Shown one piece after another: positions 47,288 to 55,820 of a stretch of DNA of 64,000 nucleotides. Position 1 is the stretch's first letter, and every line of letters begins with the position of its first letter. A program made the position numbers and the translations under genes. The notes beneath the pieces were generated by a model that was given only the letters and a program-made list of their open reading frames with translations, searched no databases and was not told the DNA's origin. Origin of the DNA: Actinoplanes nipponensis (GTDB taxonomy: Bacteria > Actinomycetota > Actinomycetes > Mycobacteriales > Micromonosporaceae). Location: assembly GCF_016862275.1 (NCBI RefSeq), contig NZ_BOMQ01000086.1, positions 1-64,000 of the forward strand, given 5' to 3'.

Positions 47288-48963
47288 GCCTCGTGGACCG
47301 GGTCAAGCATGCGCTGGCCGGCGACGACCGGGTGGACGCCGAGCAGCTCGTCGCCCGGCTCGACGCCCTGCAGCGCTTCCTGCGGGTGACCGACCCCTAC
47401 CTGCCCGACAACGACCTGGTCGCCGCGCACACGCTGGTCGAGCGGGCGGGCAGCCGGCTGGCCCTGTCGCAGGACCACACCGTGGTGGCGCTCGCCGGCA
47501 GCACCGGCAGCGGCAAGTCCAGCCTGTTCAACGCGCTGGCCCGGCTCAAGCTGTCGCCGGTCGGCGTGCGGCGCCCGACGACCGGCGTGGCACACGCCTG
47601 CGTCTGGGGCCCGCTCGAGCCGGCCAACCGGCTCCTGGACTGGATCGGGGTGCTGCCGCGGCAGCGCTTCATCCGGGAGAGCGCCCTGGACGGCGACGAC
47701 GAGGCCGCCCTGCGCGGGCTCGTGCTGCTCGACCTGCCCGACTTCGACTCCGTCGAGCGCGGGCACCGGCTCGAGGTGGACCGGCTGCTCGGCCTGGTCG
47801 ACCAGGTGGTCTGGGTGGTCGACCCGCAGAAGTACGGCGACCGCGTGCTGCACAACGCCTATCTGCGGCAGTTCAAGCAGCACAGCGACATCACCATCGT
47901 CGTGCTCAACCAGGCCGACCGGCTCTCCCCTTCGGACACCGACATCGTGCTGACCGACCTCAAGCGGCTGCTGGAGGAGGACGGGCTCACCGGCGTACCG
48001 GCGCTGGCCACCTCGGCCAAGCAGCCGGGCATGCTCAACGAGCTGCGCGAGGCGCTGGAGAAGACGGTCGCCGAGCGGCAGGCGGCCCTGCGTCGCCTCT
48101 CCGGTGACCTGGACGTGGTGGCCGAGCAACTGGCCACGACGATCGGGCCGCCGGCCGCCGAGGACGAGGTCGACCGGGCGACCGTACGCCAGCTCAGCGA
48201 CGCGCTGGCCGCGTCGGCCGGGGTGCCCGCCGTGGCCGCGGCGACGGCCGGCGCGTACCGGCACCGGGCCATCGCCAGCACCGGCTGGCCGCTGGTCCGC
48301 GGCATGCGCAAGCTGCGCCCGGATCCGCTCAAGCGCCTGCACCTGTCCACCGACAAGCCGGACGCCGCGCTGGAGGCGGAGCCGGTCGCCCGTACCTCTC
48401 TGCCCGAGCCCGACGCGGCGCAGAAGTCCGCGGTCGGGCTGTCCGTGCGGGCGGTGGCGGCCCGCGCCGCCGCGCCGATCCCGCCGGTGTGGGCGCCGGC
48501 CCTGAACACCGCCTCCCGCTCGCGGCTGGGCGACCTGCCCGACGCGCTGGACCGCGCGGTGGCGAAAACCGACCTGGGGATGAGCCGCAAACCCCTCTGG
48601 TGGGGGGTGGTCGGCCTGCTGCAGTGGGTGCTCACGCTCACGGCGGTGGCCGGCCTGGGCTGGCTGATCGCCGGGTACGCGGTCCGCGTGCTGGGCCTGC
48701 CGGCGTTCGACAACCCCAAGGTCGGCGAGGTGCCGCTGCCCACGTTGTTGCTGCTCGGTGGCCTGTTGGTGGGTGCCCTGCTGGCCCTGCTGCTGCGCCC
48801 GATCGTCAACTACGGGGCGAGACGCGCCGGCCGCCGCGCCGAGCAGCGGCTGCGCGGGGCGGTCACGGAGGTGGCCCGCGAGTACGTGGTGGCGCCCGTC
48901 CGCGAGGTGCTCAACGGCTATGCCCAGGCCCGTGAGGCGCTGACGGTCGTCCGATCGGAATAG
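47284..48963 (+). CDS. Second dynamin-like (YfjP-type) GTPase with membrane helices
   Basis: 559 residues. GTPase domain at about 60-270: P-loop LAGSTGSGKSS (Lys78), G3 LLDLPDFDSVERGH and G4 VLNQADR. Two transmembrane helices at about 438-470 (WWGVVGLLQWVLTLTAVAGLGWLIAGY) and 485-508 (TLLLLGGLLVGALLALLL), then a basic cytoplasmic end. ATG 47284 overlaps the stop of the preceding GTPase gene, so the two are probably made in fixed ratio and may work as a pair in membrane remodelling or septum formation, as Streptomyces DynA/DynB do. The GTPase part is closest in appearance to the YfjP/Era-like group. Confidence 0.85.
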   Translation: MSLVDRVKHALAGDDRVDAEQLVARLDALQRFLRVTDPYLPDNDLVAAHTLVERAGSRLALSQDHTVVALAGSTGSGKSSLFNALARLKLSPVGVRRPTTGVAHACVWGPLEPANRLLDWIGVLPRQRFIRESALDGDDEAALRGLVLLDLPDFDSVERGHRLEVDRLLGLVDQVVWVVDPQKYGDRVLHNAYLRQFKQHSDITIVVLNQADRLSPSDTDIVLTDLKRLLEEDGLTGVPALATSAKQPGMLNELREALEKTVAERQAALRRLSGDLDVVAEQLATTIGPPAAEDEVDRATVRQLSDALAASAGVPAVAAATAGAYRHRAIASTGWPLVRGMRKLRPDPLKRLHLSTDKPDAALEAEPVARTSLPEPDAAQKSAVGLSVRAVAARAAAPIPPVWAPALNTASRSRLGDLPDALDRAVAKTDLGMSRKPLWWGVVGLLQWVLTLTAVAGLGWLIAGYAVRVLGLPAFDNPKVGEVPLPTLLLLGGLLVGALLALLLRPIVNYGARRAGRRAEQRLRGAVTEVAREYVVAPVREVLNGYAQAREALTVVRSE

Positions 48964-48985
48964 GTCCGGCGGGCGGCCGGACGGG

Positions 48986-48991
48986 TAGGCT
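48986..48991 (+). promoter_or_regulatory. Leaderless -10 box
   Basis: TAGGCT is followed by 7 nt and ATG 48999; no Shine-Dalgarno is present. No convincing -35 hexamer was seen. Confidence 0.5.
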
Positions 48992-48998
48992 CGGCGGC

Positions 48999-50222
48999 AT
49001 GGCGGCACCCCGGACTCCATACGACGCGGTCCTGCACGCGGCCCGTGACGTGGCGAAACTCGACTGCGCCCTGGACGCCGAGATGCTGGGCACCGCGCTG
49101 CTGGGCAGCGTGTACGCGGTGGCGGACACCGACCGCGCGGCCGCGGTCCGGGAGTTCGTCGGCCAGTTCCTCGGCGCCACCACGCGGCGGCGCACCGCCT
49201 CGGCGACGACGATCCGCGAGGTCTTCGCGGCCCTGGTGCCGGAGGCGGAGGGCGCGGCCGAGGTGCGCCCCGGGGCCCTGGCCCCGGCCTGGACGCAGCA
49301 GCTCGGCCGGGTGCGCCCGACCGGCTGCTACGCGTACGGCGACGTGTACGGCGACCAGACGTCCTATCTGGTCACCTTCGCCTATGAGGACACCGAGCTG
49401 GGCGGGCCGGAACACGCGGTGGTCGCGCTGGTCGACCACAACATCGGCATCACCAAGGACGTCTTCGTCGGCGGGCCGGCCGAGCGCATCCTGGGCCAGG
49501 TCCGCGAGATGTGCGCGGGCGACGAGCTGACCTGGTTCCGCGAGGAGGACCCGGGCCGGCTGCGCGGCGAGGTGAGCAAGCACCTGGAGATCACCGACGG
49601 TCTCAGCGAGCTGCCCGCCGACGGCAACCTGTCGACCGACCGGGCCCTGGCCACGGCCCGGCTGGCCCTGCTGCCCGCGGCCACGGTCCCGCCGCTGGCC
49701 GAGCCGCCGGAGCTCAGCGCCCCCGACCGCGAACGCCTGCTCCGCGACTTCCTGTCCTCCCCGGAAGCGGCCCGCTTCGCCCTGGGCGACGTGTCGGCCG
49801 ACGACGAGCTGGCGTCCCTGCACTTCTGTCTGAGCCTGGTGCTGGACCACGCGGCGAGCCTGCCGGAGCCGGACCCGCTGCGCTGGAGCCCCGCGGTGGC
49901 GGGCCTGTTCCTTCTGGACTGGGTGCACCGGCGCGCGGTCCTCGATATGGACGACGCGGCGATGCTCCCCCGGGTGACCCGGGCCTGGTCGGCGTACGCC
50001 ACCCGGAAGCGGGGCCTGCCGGCGGCCGCGGCGGAGCAGACCGACACGGTGGTCGAGGAGATGATCCCGGAGTTCGCCCGCCTGTACGCCACGGGCGAGA
50101 AGCGCAGCCCGGCGACGGCGGCGGTGGCCCAGCTGATCTCCGAGGGCGTGGACCCGAACGACGCGGAAGCCATCGACGCCTGGATCGAGACCAACCGCCA
50201 CCGCCTCACCGACGACTCCTGA
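48999..50222 (+). CDS. Conserved-looking protein of unknown function
   Basis: 407 residues, soluble, mostly helical. N-terminal LHAARDVAKLDCALDAEMLGTALLGSVYAVADTDRAAAVREFVGQFL, a central region with CYAYGDVYGDQTSYLVTFAYED and HNIGITKDVFVGGPAERIL, and a C-terminal helical half with DWVHRRAVLDMDDAAMLPRVTRAWSAYA. I do not recognise a domain. The ATG fits a TAGGCT box at 7 nt. It follows the GTPase pair by 35 bp on the same strand and ends 6 bp from a convergent gene. Typical codon bias. Confidence 0.8.
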   Translation: MAAPRTPYDAVLHAARDVAKLDCALDAEMLGTALLGSVYAVADTDRAAAVREFVGQFLGATTRRRTASATTIREVFAALVPEAEGAAEVRPGALAPAWTQQLGRVRPTGCYAYGDVYGDQTSYLVTFAYEDTELGGPEHAVVALVDHNIGITKDVFVGGPAERILGQVREMCAGDELTWFREEDPGRLRGEVSKHLEITDGLSELPADGNLSTDRALATARLALLPAATVPPLAEPPELSAPDRERLLRDFLSSPEAARFALGDVSADDELASLHFCLSLVLDHAASLPEPDPLRWSPAVAGLFLLDWVHRRAVLDMDDAAMLPRVTRAWSAYATRKRGLPAAAAEQTDTVVEEMIPEFARLYATGEKRSPATAAVAQLISEGVDPNDAEAIDAWIETNRHRLTDDS

Positions 50223-50228
50223 CCCCGG

Positions 50229-51191
50229 TCAGTCCTTCTGGGCGGCGTGGTCGCTCGCCACGATGAGCGCGAGCAGCTCCCGGCCCAGCCCGGGCGGCAC
50301 CCGTACCCGGCCGCCGCCGTTCGAGACCGCCTGGGGGCAGGTCGCGTCGCCCAGCACCACGGTGATCCCGTCGTTGAGGCCGATGCCCACCCGGCCGGGC
50401 TTGCGCAGCGTGCACAGCTCGTCGGCCGGCACGGGGTCACGCAGCGCGGTGAGCTTCTCCCGGATCTTCGTCAGCGTCTTGGTGTCGCTCACGCTGACCA
50501 TGGGCCCGCGGTACTCACTGACCACGCTGGTGATGCGCTGGGGCAGCGCCAGGCCGCCGGAGGGCGGAGCCGGCGGGCCGGCGGGCCAGGTGACCCGTTC
50601 GAGCAGCCGCTCACGGCCCGGCTCGTCAGCGGCGATGATGACCGCCGGCGGAGCCGTGTCCTCGGTGAAGGGGAGGTAGGTGTAGACAGACCCGGCGGTC
50701 TCCTCGGTCACTTGGAGCAACTGCTGGTCCGTCACCACCAGCGCCTCCGGGGAGAGGTACTGCCCCGGGCCGTGCCGGACGAGCGCCATCCAGGTGCGGC
50801 CCTCCGACCTGCACCGGTACGGCGGGCTGCCGGGCGCGGTGGTCAGCGGCGCCGAGTTGTCCCACCCGTCGGCCAGATAGAGCGTGCGCGCCTCGGCCGT
50901 ACAGGTGTCGACCGTCGCGACCCGGCTGATCCGCCAGCCGGGCGGGACGGAGGCCGTCAGGCCCGCGAAACTCACCGGGCCGGCGGGCTGGTCGGGCGTC
51001 GGCACCACCAGGGGCAGCGTCACCGCGGCCACCGCCGCGGCGACGGCGACGGAGCCGGCGGCCCGCCACGCCCGGCGGCGGCGCACGCTGCGCCGCCCGA
51101 GGACGGCGAGCCGGGAAGCGGGATCGCGTTCGGCCGGCGTGACGGCGGCTGCCGCCCGATCGAGCAGCTCATTGACCTGGGCGGGGTTCAC
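50229..51191 (-). CDS. Sigma-factor-linked single-pass membrane protein
   Basis: 320 residues. Cytoplasmic N-terminus (1-42, MNPAQVNELLDRAAAAVTPAERD, then RRSVRRRRAWR), one transmembrane helix (about 43-65) and an extracytoplasmic region with Cys residues spread through it (DTCTAEA, YRCRSEG, ELCTLRK, DATCPQA) that could form two disulfides. No ZAS motif. GTG 51191 overlaps the sigma-factor stop (GTGA). This fits a membrane sensor or anti-sigma-like partner; the call is from context. Confidence 0.77.
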   Translation of the reverse strand: MNPAQVNELLDRAAAAVTPAERDPASRLAVLGRRSVRRRRAWRAAGSVAVAAAVAAVTLPLVVPTPDQPAGPVSFAGLTASVPPGWRISRVATVDTCTAEARTLYLADGWDNSAPLTTAPGSPPYRCRSEGRTWMALVRHGPGQYLSPEALVVTDQQLLQVTEETAGSVYTYLPFTEDTAPPAVIIAADEPGRERLLERVTWPAGPPAPPSGGLALPQRITSVVSEYRGPMVSVSDTKTLTKIREKLTALRDPVPADELCTLRKPGRVGIGLNDGITVVLGDATCPQAVSNGGGRVRVPPGLGRELLALIVASDHAAQKD

Positions 51192-51709
51192 GAGGCCTCC
51201 TTGGCCGATGCGATGAGCAGGCCGTCGGCGCGCAACGCGGCCAGGGCCCGGGACGTGCGGCTCTTGACCGTTCCCACCGCCACGCCGAGGGTCTGCGCCA
51301 CCTCGGCCTCGGAGGCGTCGGCCCAGAACCGCAGGACGAGCACCACCCGCTGGTCGGCGGGCAGCCGGCGCAGACCGGCGAACACCTGCACGCTCAGATC
51401 GGACTCATCGGCGAAACCGCGACGGGACGCCTCCGGCAGCTCGTCGGTGGGCACCTCGCCGCGCCAGCGCCGGCGGCGGGCCCGCATCGCGGTCCGGACC
51501 ATCACCTTGCGCACGTACGCCTCGGGATTCCCGTCCAGCCCGTCCAGCCGGTGCCACGCCCGGTAGGCGGCGATCAGGCCCTCCTGGGCCAGGTCCTCAC
51601 CGAGGCGGGCATCGCCGGTCAGCAGCGCGCCGAAGCGGACGATCTCGCGGTACCGGCCGGCCACGAAGTCCTCGTAACCGGCGGGTTCCGTGCCGTGGAA
51701 CAAGCCCAT
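51188..51709 (-). CDS. SigE-family ECF sigma factor
   Basis: 173 residues. Region 2: YEDFVAGRYREIVRFGALLTGDARLGEDLAQEGLIAAYRAWHRL and YVRKVMVRTAMRARRRRW. Region 4: LRRLPADQRVVLVLRFWADASEAEVAQTLGVAVGTVKSRTSRALAALR. ATG 51709 is the only good start; no clear Shine-Dalgarno. The stop overlaps the membrane-partner gene by 4 nt. It is the third sigma factor with an overlapping membrane-protein gene in this window. Confidence 0.92.
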   Translation of the reverse strand: MGLFHGTEPAGYEDFVAGRYREIVRFGALLTGDARLGEDLAQEGLIAAYRAWHRLDGLDGNPEAYVRKVMVRTAMRARRRRWRGEVPTDELPEASRRGFADESDLSVQVFAGLRRLPADQRVVLVLRFWADASEAEVAQTLGVAVGTVKSRTSRALAALRADGLLIASAKEAS

Positions 51710-51752
51710 ACCCCATTAAGGGTCCGGGACCCGCCCGAAGGTTCCCCCGTTC

Positions 51753-51798
51753 GGCCGCCCCGCCCGGCGAGCCTCCACATCGCCGGGAGAGGGCGGCC
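51753..51798 (-). terminator. Nested hairpin terminating the Ser/Asp-repeat gene
   Basis: Outer arms GGCCGCCC (51753-51760) and GGGCGGCC (51791-51798) enclose an inner stem CCCGGCGA/TCGCCGGG. It lies 1 bp past the stop of the minus-strand gene ending at 51800. Confidence 0.65.
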
Positions 51799-51799
51799 C

Positions 51800-53287
51800 T
51801 CACCAGCGGTTCTGCTGGTGGTCCGGGTGCTCCTGGCGCAGCTCGGCGTGGTGGCGGCCCATCCGGGAGCGGCGGTGCCGGGCGCCGGTGTGGTCGTCCG
51901 CGCGGTGCATGCGTTCCGTGCGGTGGGCCCGGACCGCCGCCGCCGTCCGGGTGCCGTCCGCACCGCGGTCGGCGGCGGGCGGCTGGTAGCGGTGGCTGTT
52001 GTGGGTCCGGTCCGCCGTGCGGGACGGCCTGACGTTCTGCGGGCGCTCGGTCACTGCTGACCTCCGGCGGGAGTCGGACCGGGCGGCCTGCGCCGTCCGG
52101 ATGCTGATCTGTACGAGCTGGTCCGGCCGGTCGGGGCCGGGAGATTCGTCCTGCGCCGGGCGGTGCCGGCGGACTGCGATGTGGACGGTGCTGCGCCGGT
52201 GGCGGTCCTGGCGGCCGGCCCGCCCGTGGTGCTGGTCCCTCTCGTCGCATTCCTGGCGCCGATCCCGGTGGGGGCGGTGGTGGTGCCGCCCGGAGCAGTC
52301 GGTGCGGTCCCGGCACCACGGCGGGTGAGCCGGCAGGTCCGGCTGGTCGTCGCCGCCGCCCTCCGAGGACCCGTCGCCATCCGAGTCATCGCCATCCGAG
52401 TCCCCACCGTCCGAAGGCCCATCGTCAGAGCCGCCGTCGGACGAGCCGTCACCGTCGGACGAGCCATCGCCGTCAGACGAGCCATCGCCATCGGACGAGC
52501 CATCCGAGCCGTGGTCCGAGCCGTCGTCCGAGCCGTCGTCCGGGCCGTCATCCGGGGCGCCACCCTGCGGCCCCCCATCCCCGGACCCGTCGGCATCCCC
52601 CGGCTTCTGCGGCCTGCCCGGCGCCGAAGGAACGGACGGAACCGAAGGAACAGACGGACCGGAAGGAACGGACGGAACCGAAGGAACAGACGGCGAACCC
52701 GGCGGCCGCGAACGAGCAGGCTTCCCCGGCGCCGAACCACCACGAGAACCGCCGTCGGAGCCACCGGCATCGGACCCCCGGGACCCCCCACCGACCGCCG
52801 GCCGGGGACGCCAGGACTCCCGCCGGTCACCGGACGGCCGGGCCGATCCATCAGCCGACGACCCCCTCGGCCCGACGCGCTTGCTCTGGGCGTACCCCTT
52901 GCCGGTTTTGACTGGCGCGACCGGCCGCGGCTTGGTCTTGCGCTTCTGGGCCTGGCCCCGCAGCGGGCCGGAGTCGCCCGGTGGCGGGCTGCCCGCGCCG
53001 CTGGAGGCGGTCGGTTCGGGGACCCCGACCGGCCCGGTCGAGGCCGGCGGGAGGAACGGCGCGTCCATCGCGCCGGGCCGGCCCTCGTCCAGTTCGCCGG
53101 TGCCGGCGGTGATGGCGGCCAGGGTGGGCAGCGACGCCAGCCCGACCAGCAGGGCCACGATGAGCACGTAGCGGCGGGTCGGTCCGGCGAAGCCCTCCGC
53201 GCTGTAGACGCCGTTGAGCCGCTTGCGCATCACCTTGATCGGCGGCCCGAGCCCGTCGTCGTCCGGTAGCTCCGGCACTGCCGGCAC
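51800..53287 (-). CDS. Single-pass membrane protein with Ser/Asp and Pro/Ser/Val repeats
   Basis: 495 residues. Short cytoplasmic N-terminus (MPAVPELPDDDGLGPPIKV), a transmembrane helix at about 40-61 (RYVLIVALLVGLASLPTLAAIT), then a disordered extracytoplasmic chain: PSVPSVPS repeats, an acidic S-S-D-G-D-G array (about 255-310), and a basic, Arg/His-rich end with a PPWCRDRTDC segment. No recognised domain. SD-repeat stalks occur in surface proteins, but there is no sortase motif. GTG 53287 starts the frame; GTG 53278, with AGGGGG 8 nt ahead, may be the true start. Confidence 0.75.
   Translation of the reverse strand: MPAVPELPDDDGLGPPIKVMRKRLNGVYSAEGFAGPTRRYVLIVALLVGLASLPTLAAITAGTGELDEGRPGAMDAPFLPPASTGPVGVPEPTASSGAGSPPPGDSGPLRGQAQKRKTKPRPVAPVKTGKGYAQSKRVGPRGSSADGSARPSGDRRESWRPRPAVGGGSRGSDAGGSDGGSRGGSAPGKPARSRPPGSPSVPSVPSVPSGPSVPSVPSVPSAPGRPQKPGDADGSGDGGPQGGAPDDGPDDGSDDGSDHGSDGSSDGDGSSDGDGSSDGDGSSDGGSDDGPSDGGDSDGDDSDGDGSSEGGGDDQPDLPAHPPWCRDRTDCSGRHHHRPHRDRRQECDERDQHHGRAGRQDRHRRSTVHIAVRRHRPAQDESPGPDRPDQLVQISIRTAQAARSDSRRRSAVTERPQNVRPSRTADRTHNSHRYQPPAADRGADGTRTAAAVRAHRTERMHRADDHTGARHRRSRMGRHHAELRQEHPDHQQNRW
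52430..52535 (-). repeat. Ser/Asp-rich in-frame tandem repeat
   Basis: About five 18-21 bp units containing GAGCCATCGCC on the plus strand encode an S-S-D-G-D-G array in the membrane protein. The frame is kept. Confidence 0.75.
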
Positions 53288-53695
53288 CCCCTACATAAAG
53301 ATCAACCTGGATCTGTCTCGGCTATCGGGGTGAACGACGCATCGCGGTTCCGGCAGCGGCGAAAGTCAGCCGTTCCGGCAGAAGTGATGGCACGAAAACC
53401 GCTTAATAGGACAAAAATGGTCACCGATGACTCAGCAAGATTTCGGATCTGTGATCGACCTGACCTGTGGCGCCACTCACGTTCTCTGCGAGGATGGGGG
53501 CGACGGCACCGCCGCCGTCGCGGCTGGACCAAGCAGCGGGACGCGGTGGGGATCGTCACTCCCCGGCGGGGTCTGTGATTCCGCCGACCAAGCCGCGCGG
53601 CAACCTCACCCGGGCCAGGCGCGGCGAACCCCAGCGGTCAGCCGCGCGGACGGGCAACACCCGCCGTGGGCGCAGAGATGAACAGGGAGACACGG
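53288..53695. other. Intergenic region upstream of the 2-oxoacid dehydrogenase operon
   Basis: 408 bases with no gene I can support. It contains a small inverted repeat AGATC-N6-GATCT (53299-53314) and a relatively A+T-rich patch around 53400-53420 (CTTAATAGGACAAAAATGG), possibly the promoter area. Plus-strand frames reaching 53681 have no ribosome binding site; the E1alpha start at 53696 has a good one. Confidence 0.45.
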
Positions 53696-54835
53696 ATGGC
53701 GAACGGCGATAGCCCGGTCGGAGCAGACGCTCCGGCAGGCGGCTTCGTTCAGCTGCTCACGCCCGACGGTGAGCGCATTGACAGCGTCACCACGGCGGAC
53801 GGGATCACGTACTCGGTCGACTTCACCGACGACGAGTACCGCGAGCTGTACAAGGACCTCGTGACGGTCCGCCGGCTTGACGCCGAGGCGACCGCCCTGC
53901 AGCGGCAGGGCGAGCTGGGGATCTGGGCCAGCCTGCTGGGCCAGGAGGCCGCCCAGGTGGGCTCCGGCCGGGCGCTGCGCCCGCAGGACATGGCGTTCCC
54001 GACCTACCGCGAGCACGGCGTGCTCTACACCCGCGGGATCGACCCGATCATGCCGTTCGGCCTGTTCCGGGGCGTCGACCAGGGCGGCTGGGACGCGAAC
54101 AAGTACAAGTTCAACGGCTACACGATCGTGATCGGCTCGCAGACGCTGCACGCCACCGGCTACGCCATGGGCGTCACCATGGACGGCAAGACCGGCAGCC
54201 CCGACGGCGAGGCGGTCATCGCGTACTTCGGCGACGGCGCCACCAGCCAGGGCGAGGTCAACGAGGCGTTCGTGTGGGCCGGCGTGTTCCACGCGCCGAT
54301 GGTCTTCTTCTGCCAGAACAACCAGTACGCGATCTCCGAGCCGCTCGAGCGGCAGACCCGCATCCCGCTGTACCGGCGCGCGGCCGGCTTCGGCTTCCCC
54401 GGCGTCCGGATCGACGGCAACGACGTGCTGGCCACGTTCGCGGTGACCCGGGCGGCGCTCGACCAGGCCCGCAACGGCCAGGGCCCGACGCTGATCGAGG
54501 CGTACACGTACCGGATGGGCGCGCACACCAGCTCCGACGACCCGACCCGCTACCGCATCGCCAGCGAGGTCGAGTCCTGGAAGGCCAAGGACCCGATCAG
54601 CCGGCTCAAGGCGTTCCTGAGCAAGCAGCAGCTCGGCGACGACACGTTCTTCGGCGAGGTCGACGAGTCGGCCCGCAAGCTCGCCCTGGACCTGCGCGAA
54701 CGGGTGCTGGCCATGCCGGACCCGCAGCCGGTCACGATGTTCGACCACGTCTACCCGAACGGCTCGCCCGAGCTGGACGCCCAGCGCGCGCAGTTCGCCG
54801 CCTACGAGGCCTCGTTCGAGGGGAGCAACCACTGA
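53696..54835 (+). CDS. pdhA: 2-oxoacid (pyruvate-type) dehydrogenase E1 component, alpha subunit
   Basis: 379 residues, thiamine-diphosphate-dependent decarboxylase alpha subunit. The ThDP motif GDGATSQGEVNEAF...NNQYAIS is complete, and the phosphorylation-loop-like segment YRMGAHTSSDDPTRYR is present. The N-terminus is typical of the bacterial PDH/BKD alpha group. Whether pyruvate or branched-chain 2-oxoacids are used cannot be decided by eye. ATG 53696 has GGGAG 7 nt upstream; GTG 53666 and ATG 53678 are in-frame alternatives. It forms a heterotetramer with the next gene product. Confidence 0.9.
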   Translation: MANGDSPVGADAPAGGFVQLLTPDGERIDSVTTADGITYSVDFTDDEYRELYKDLVTVRRLDAEATALQRQGELGIWASLLGQEAAQVGSGRALRPQDMAFPTYREHGVLYTRGIDPIMPFGLFRGVDQGGWDANKYKFNGYTIVIGSQTLHATGYAMGVTMDGKTGSPDGEAVIAYFGDGATSQGEVNEAFVWAGVFHAPMVFFCQNNQYAISEPLERQTRIPLYRRAAGFGFPGVRIDGNDVLATFAVTRAALDQARNGQGPTLIEAYTYRMGAHTSSDDPTRYRIASEVESWKAKDPISRLKAFLSKQQLGDDTFFGEVDESARKLALDLRERVLAMPDPQPVTMFDHVYPNGSPELDAQRAQFAAYEASFEGSNH

Positions 54836-55815
54836 TGAGCGAGACCATCACCCTGGGCAAGGCGCTCAACCACGGCCTGCGCCGCGCGCTCGAGAACGAC
54901 CCCAAGGTCGTCATCATGGGCGAGGACGTCGGCAAGCTCGGCGGCGTCTTCCGGATCACCGACGGCCTGCAGAAGGACTTCGGCGACGACCGGGTCATCG
55001 ACACCCCGCTGGCCGAGGCCGGCATCATCGGCACCGCGGTCGGCCTGGCCATCCGCGGCTACCGGCCGGTCTGCGAGATCCAGTTCGACGGGTTCGTCTT
55101 CCCGGCCTACAACCAGATCGTCGCCCAGGTCGCGAAGATGTACTACCGGTCGCGGGGCAACGTCACGCTGCCGATCGTCATCCGGATCCCGTACGGCGGC
55201 GGCATCGGCGCGGTCGAGCACCACTCCGAGTCGCCCGAGGCGTACTTCGCGCACACCCCCGGCCTCAAGGTCGTGACCTGCTCGAACCCGGCCGACGCGT
55301 ACGCGATGATCCAGCAGGCGATCACCTCGGACGACCCGATCGTGTTCTTCGAACCGAAGCGGCGGTACTGGGAGAAGGGCGTGGTCGACCTCGACGCGCC
55401 CGCGAGCTTCCCGCTGCACGCGTCCCGGGTGGTGCGGGAGGGCACGGACGCCACGGTGATCGCGTACGGGCCGATGGTCCGTACCGCCCTGGACGCGGCC
55501 CAGGCCGCGGCCGACGACGGCCGCAACCTCGAGGTCATCGACCTGCGCACGCTGTCCCCGCTGGACCTGGGCCCGGTCTACGAGTCGGTCCGGCGGACCG
55601 GCCGGGCCGTGGTCGTGCACGAGGCTCCCGGCAACCTCGGCCTGGGCGCGGAGATCGCCGCCCGGATCACCGAGGAGTGCTTCTACTCCCTGGAGGCGCC
55701 GGTGCTGCGGGTGACGGGCTTCGACGTGCCCTACCCGGCCGCCCGCGTCGAGGAGGAGTACCTGCCCGACCTGGACCGGGTGCTGGACGCCGTCGACCGT
55801 TCGTTCGGCTGGTGA
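54835..55815 (+). CDS. 2-oxoacid dehydrogenase E1 component, beta subunit
   Basis: 326 residues. Transketolase pyrimidine-binding half (MSETITLGKALNHGLRRAL, VIMGEDVGKLGGVFRITDGL, PLAEAGIIGTAVGLAIRGYRPVCEIQF) followed by the transketolase C-terminal domain (VIDLRTLSPLD, VVHEAPGNLGLGAEIAARI). Its ATG shares one base with the alpha-subunit stop (TGATG). It binds ThDP with E1alpha and donates the acyl group to the E2 lipoyl domain encoded next. Confidence 0.95.
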   Translation: MSETITLGKALNHGLRRALENDPKVVIMGEDVGKLGGVFRITDGLQKDFGDDRVIDTPLAEAGIIGTAVGLAIRGYRPVCEIQFDGFVFPAYNQIVAQVAKMYYRSRGNVTLPIVIRIPYGGGIGAVEHHSESPEAYFAHTPGLKVVTCSNPADAYAMIQQAITSDDPIVFFEPKRRYWEKGVVDLDAPASFPLHASRVVREGTDATVIAYGPMVRTALDAAQAAADDGRNLEVIDLRTLSPLDLGPVYESVRRTGRAVVVHEAPGNLGLGAEIAARITEECFYSLEAPVLRVTGFDVPYPAARVEEEYLPDLDRVLDAVDRSFGW

Positions 55816-55820
55816 GCGGC

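Noticed and set aside
53427-53681. Short plus-strand ORF upstream of E1alpha
   Set aside because: No ribosome binding site, no coding bias in the first half, and it ends just before the well-supported E1alpha start.
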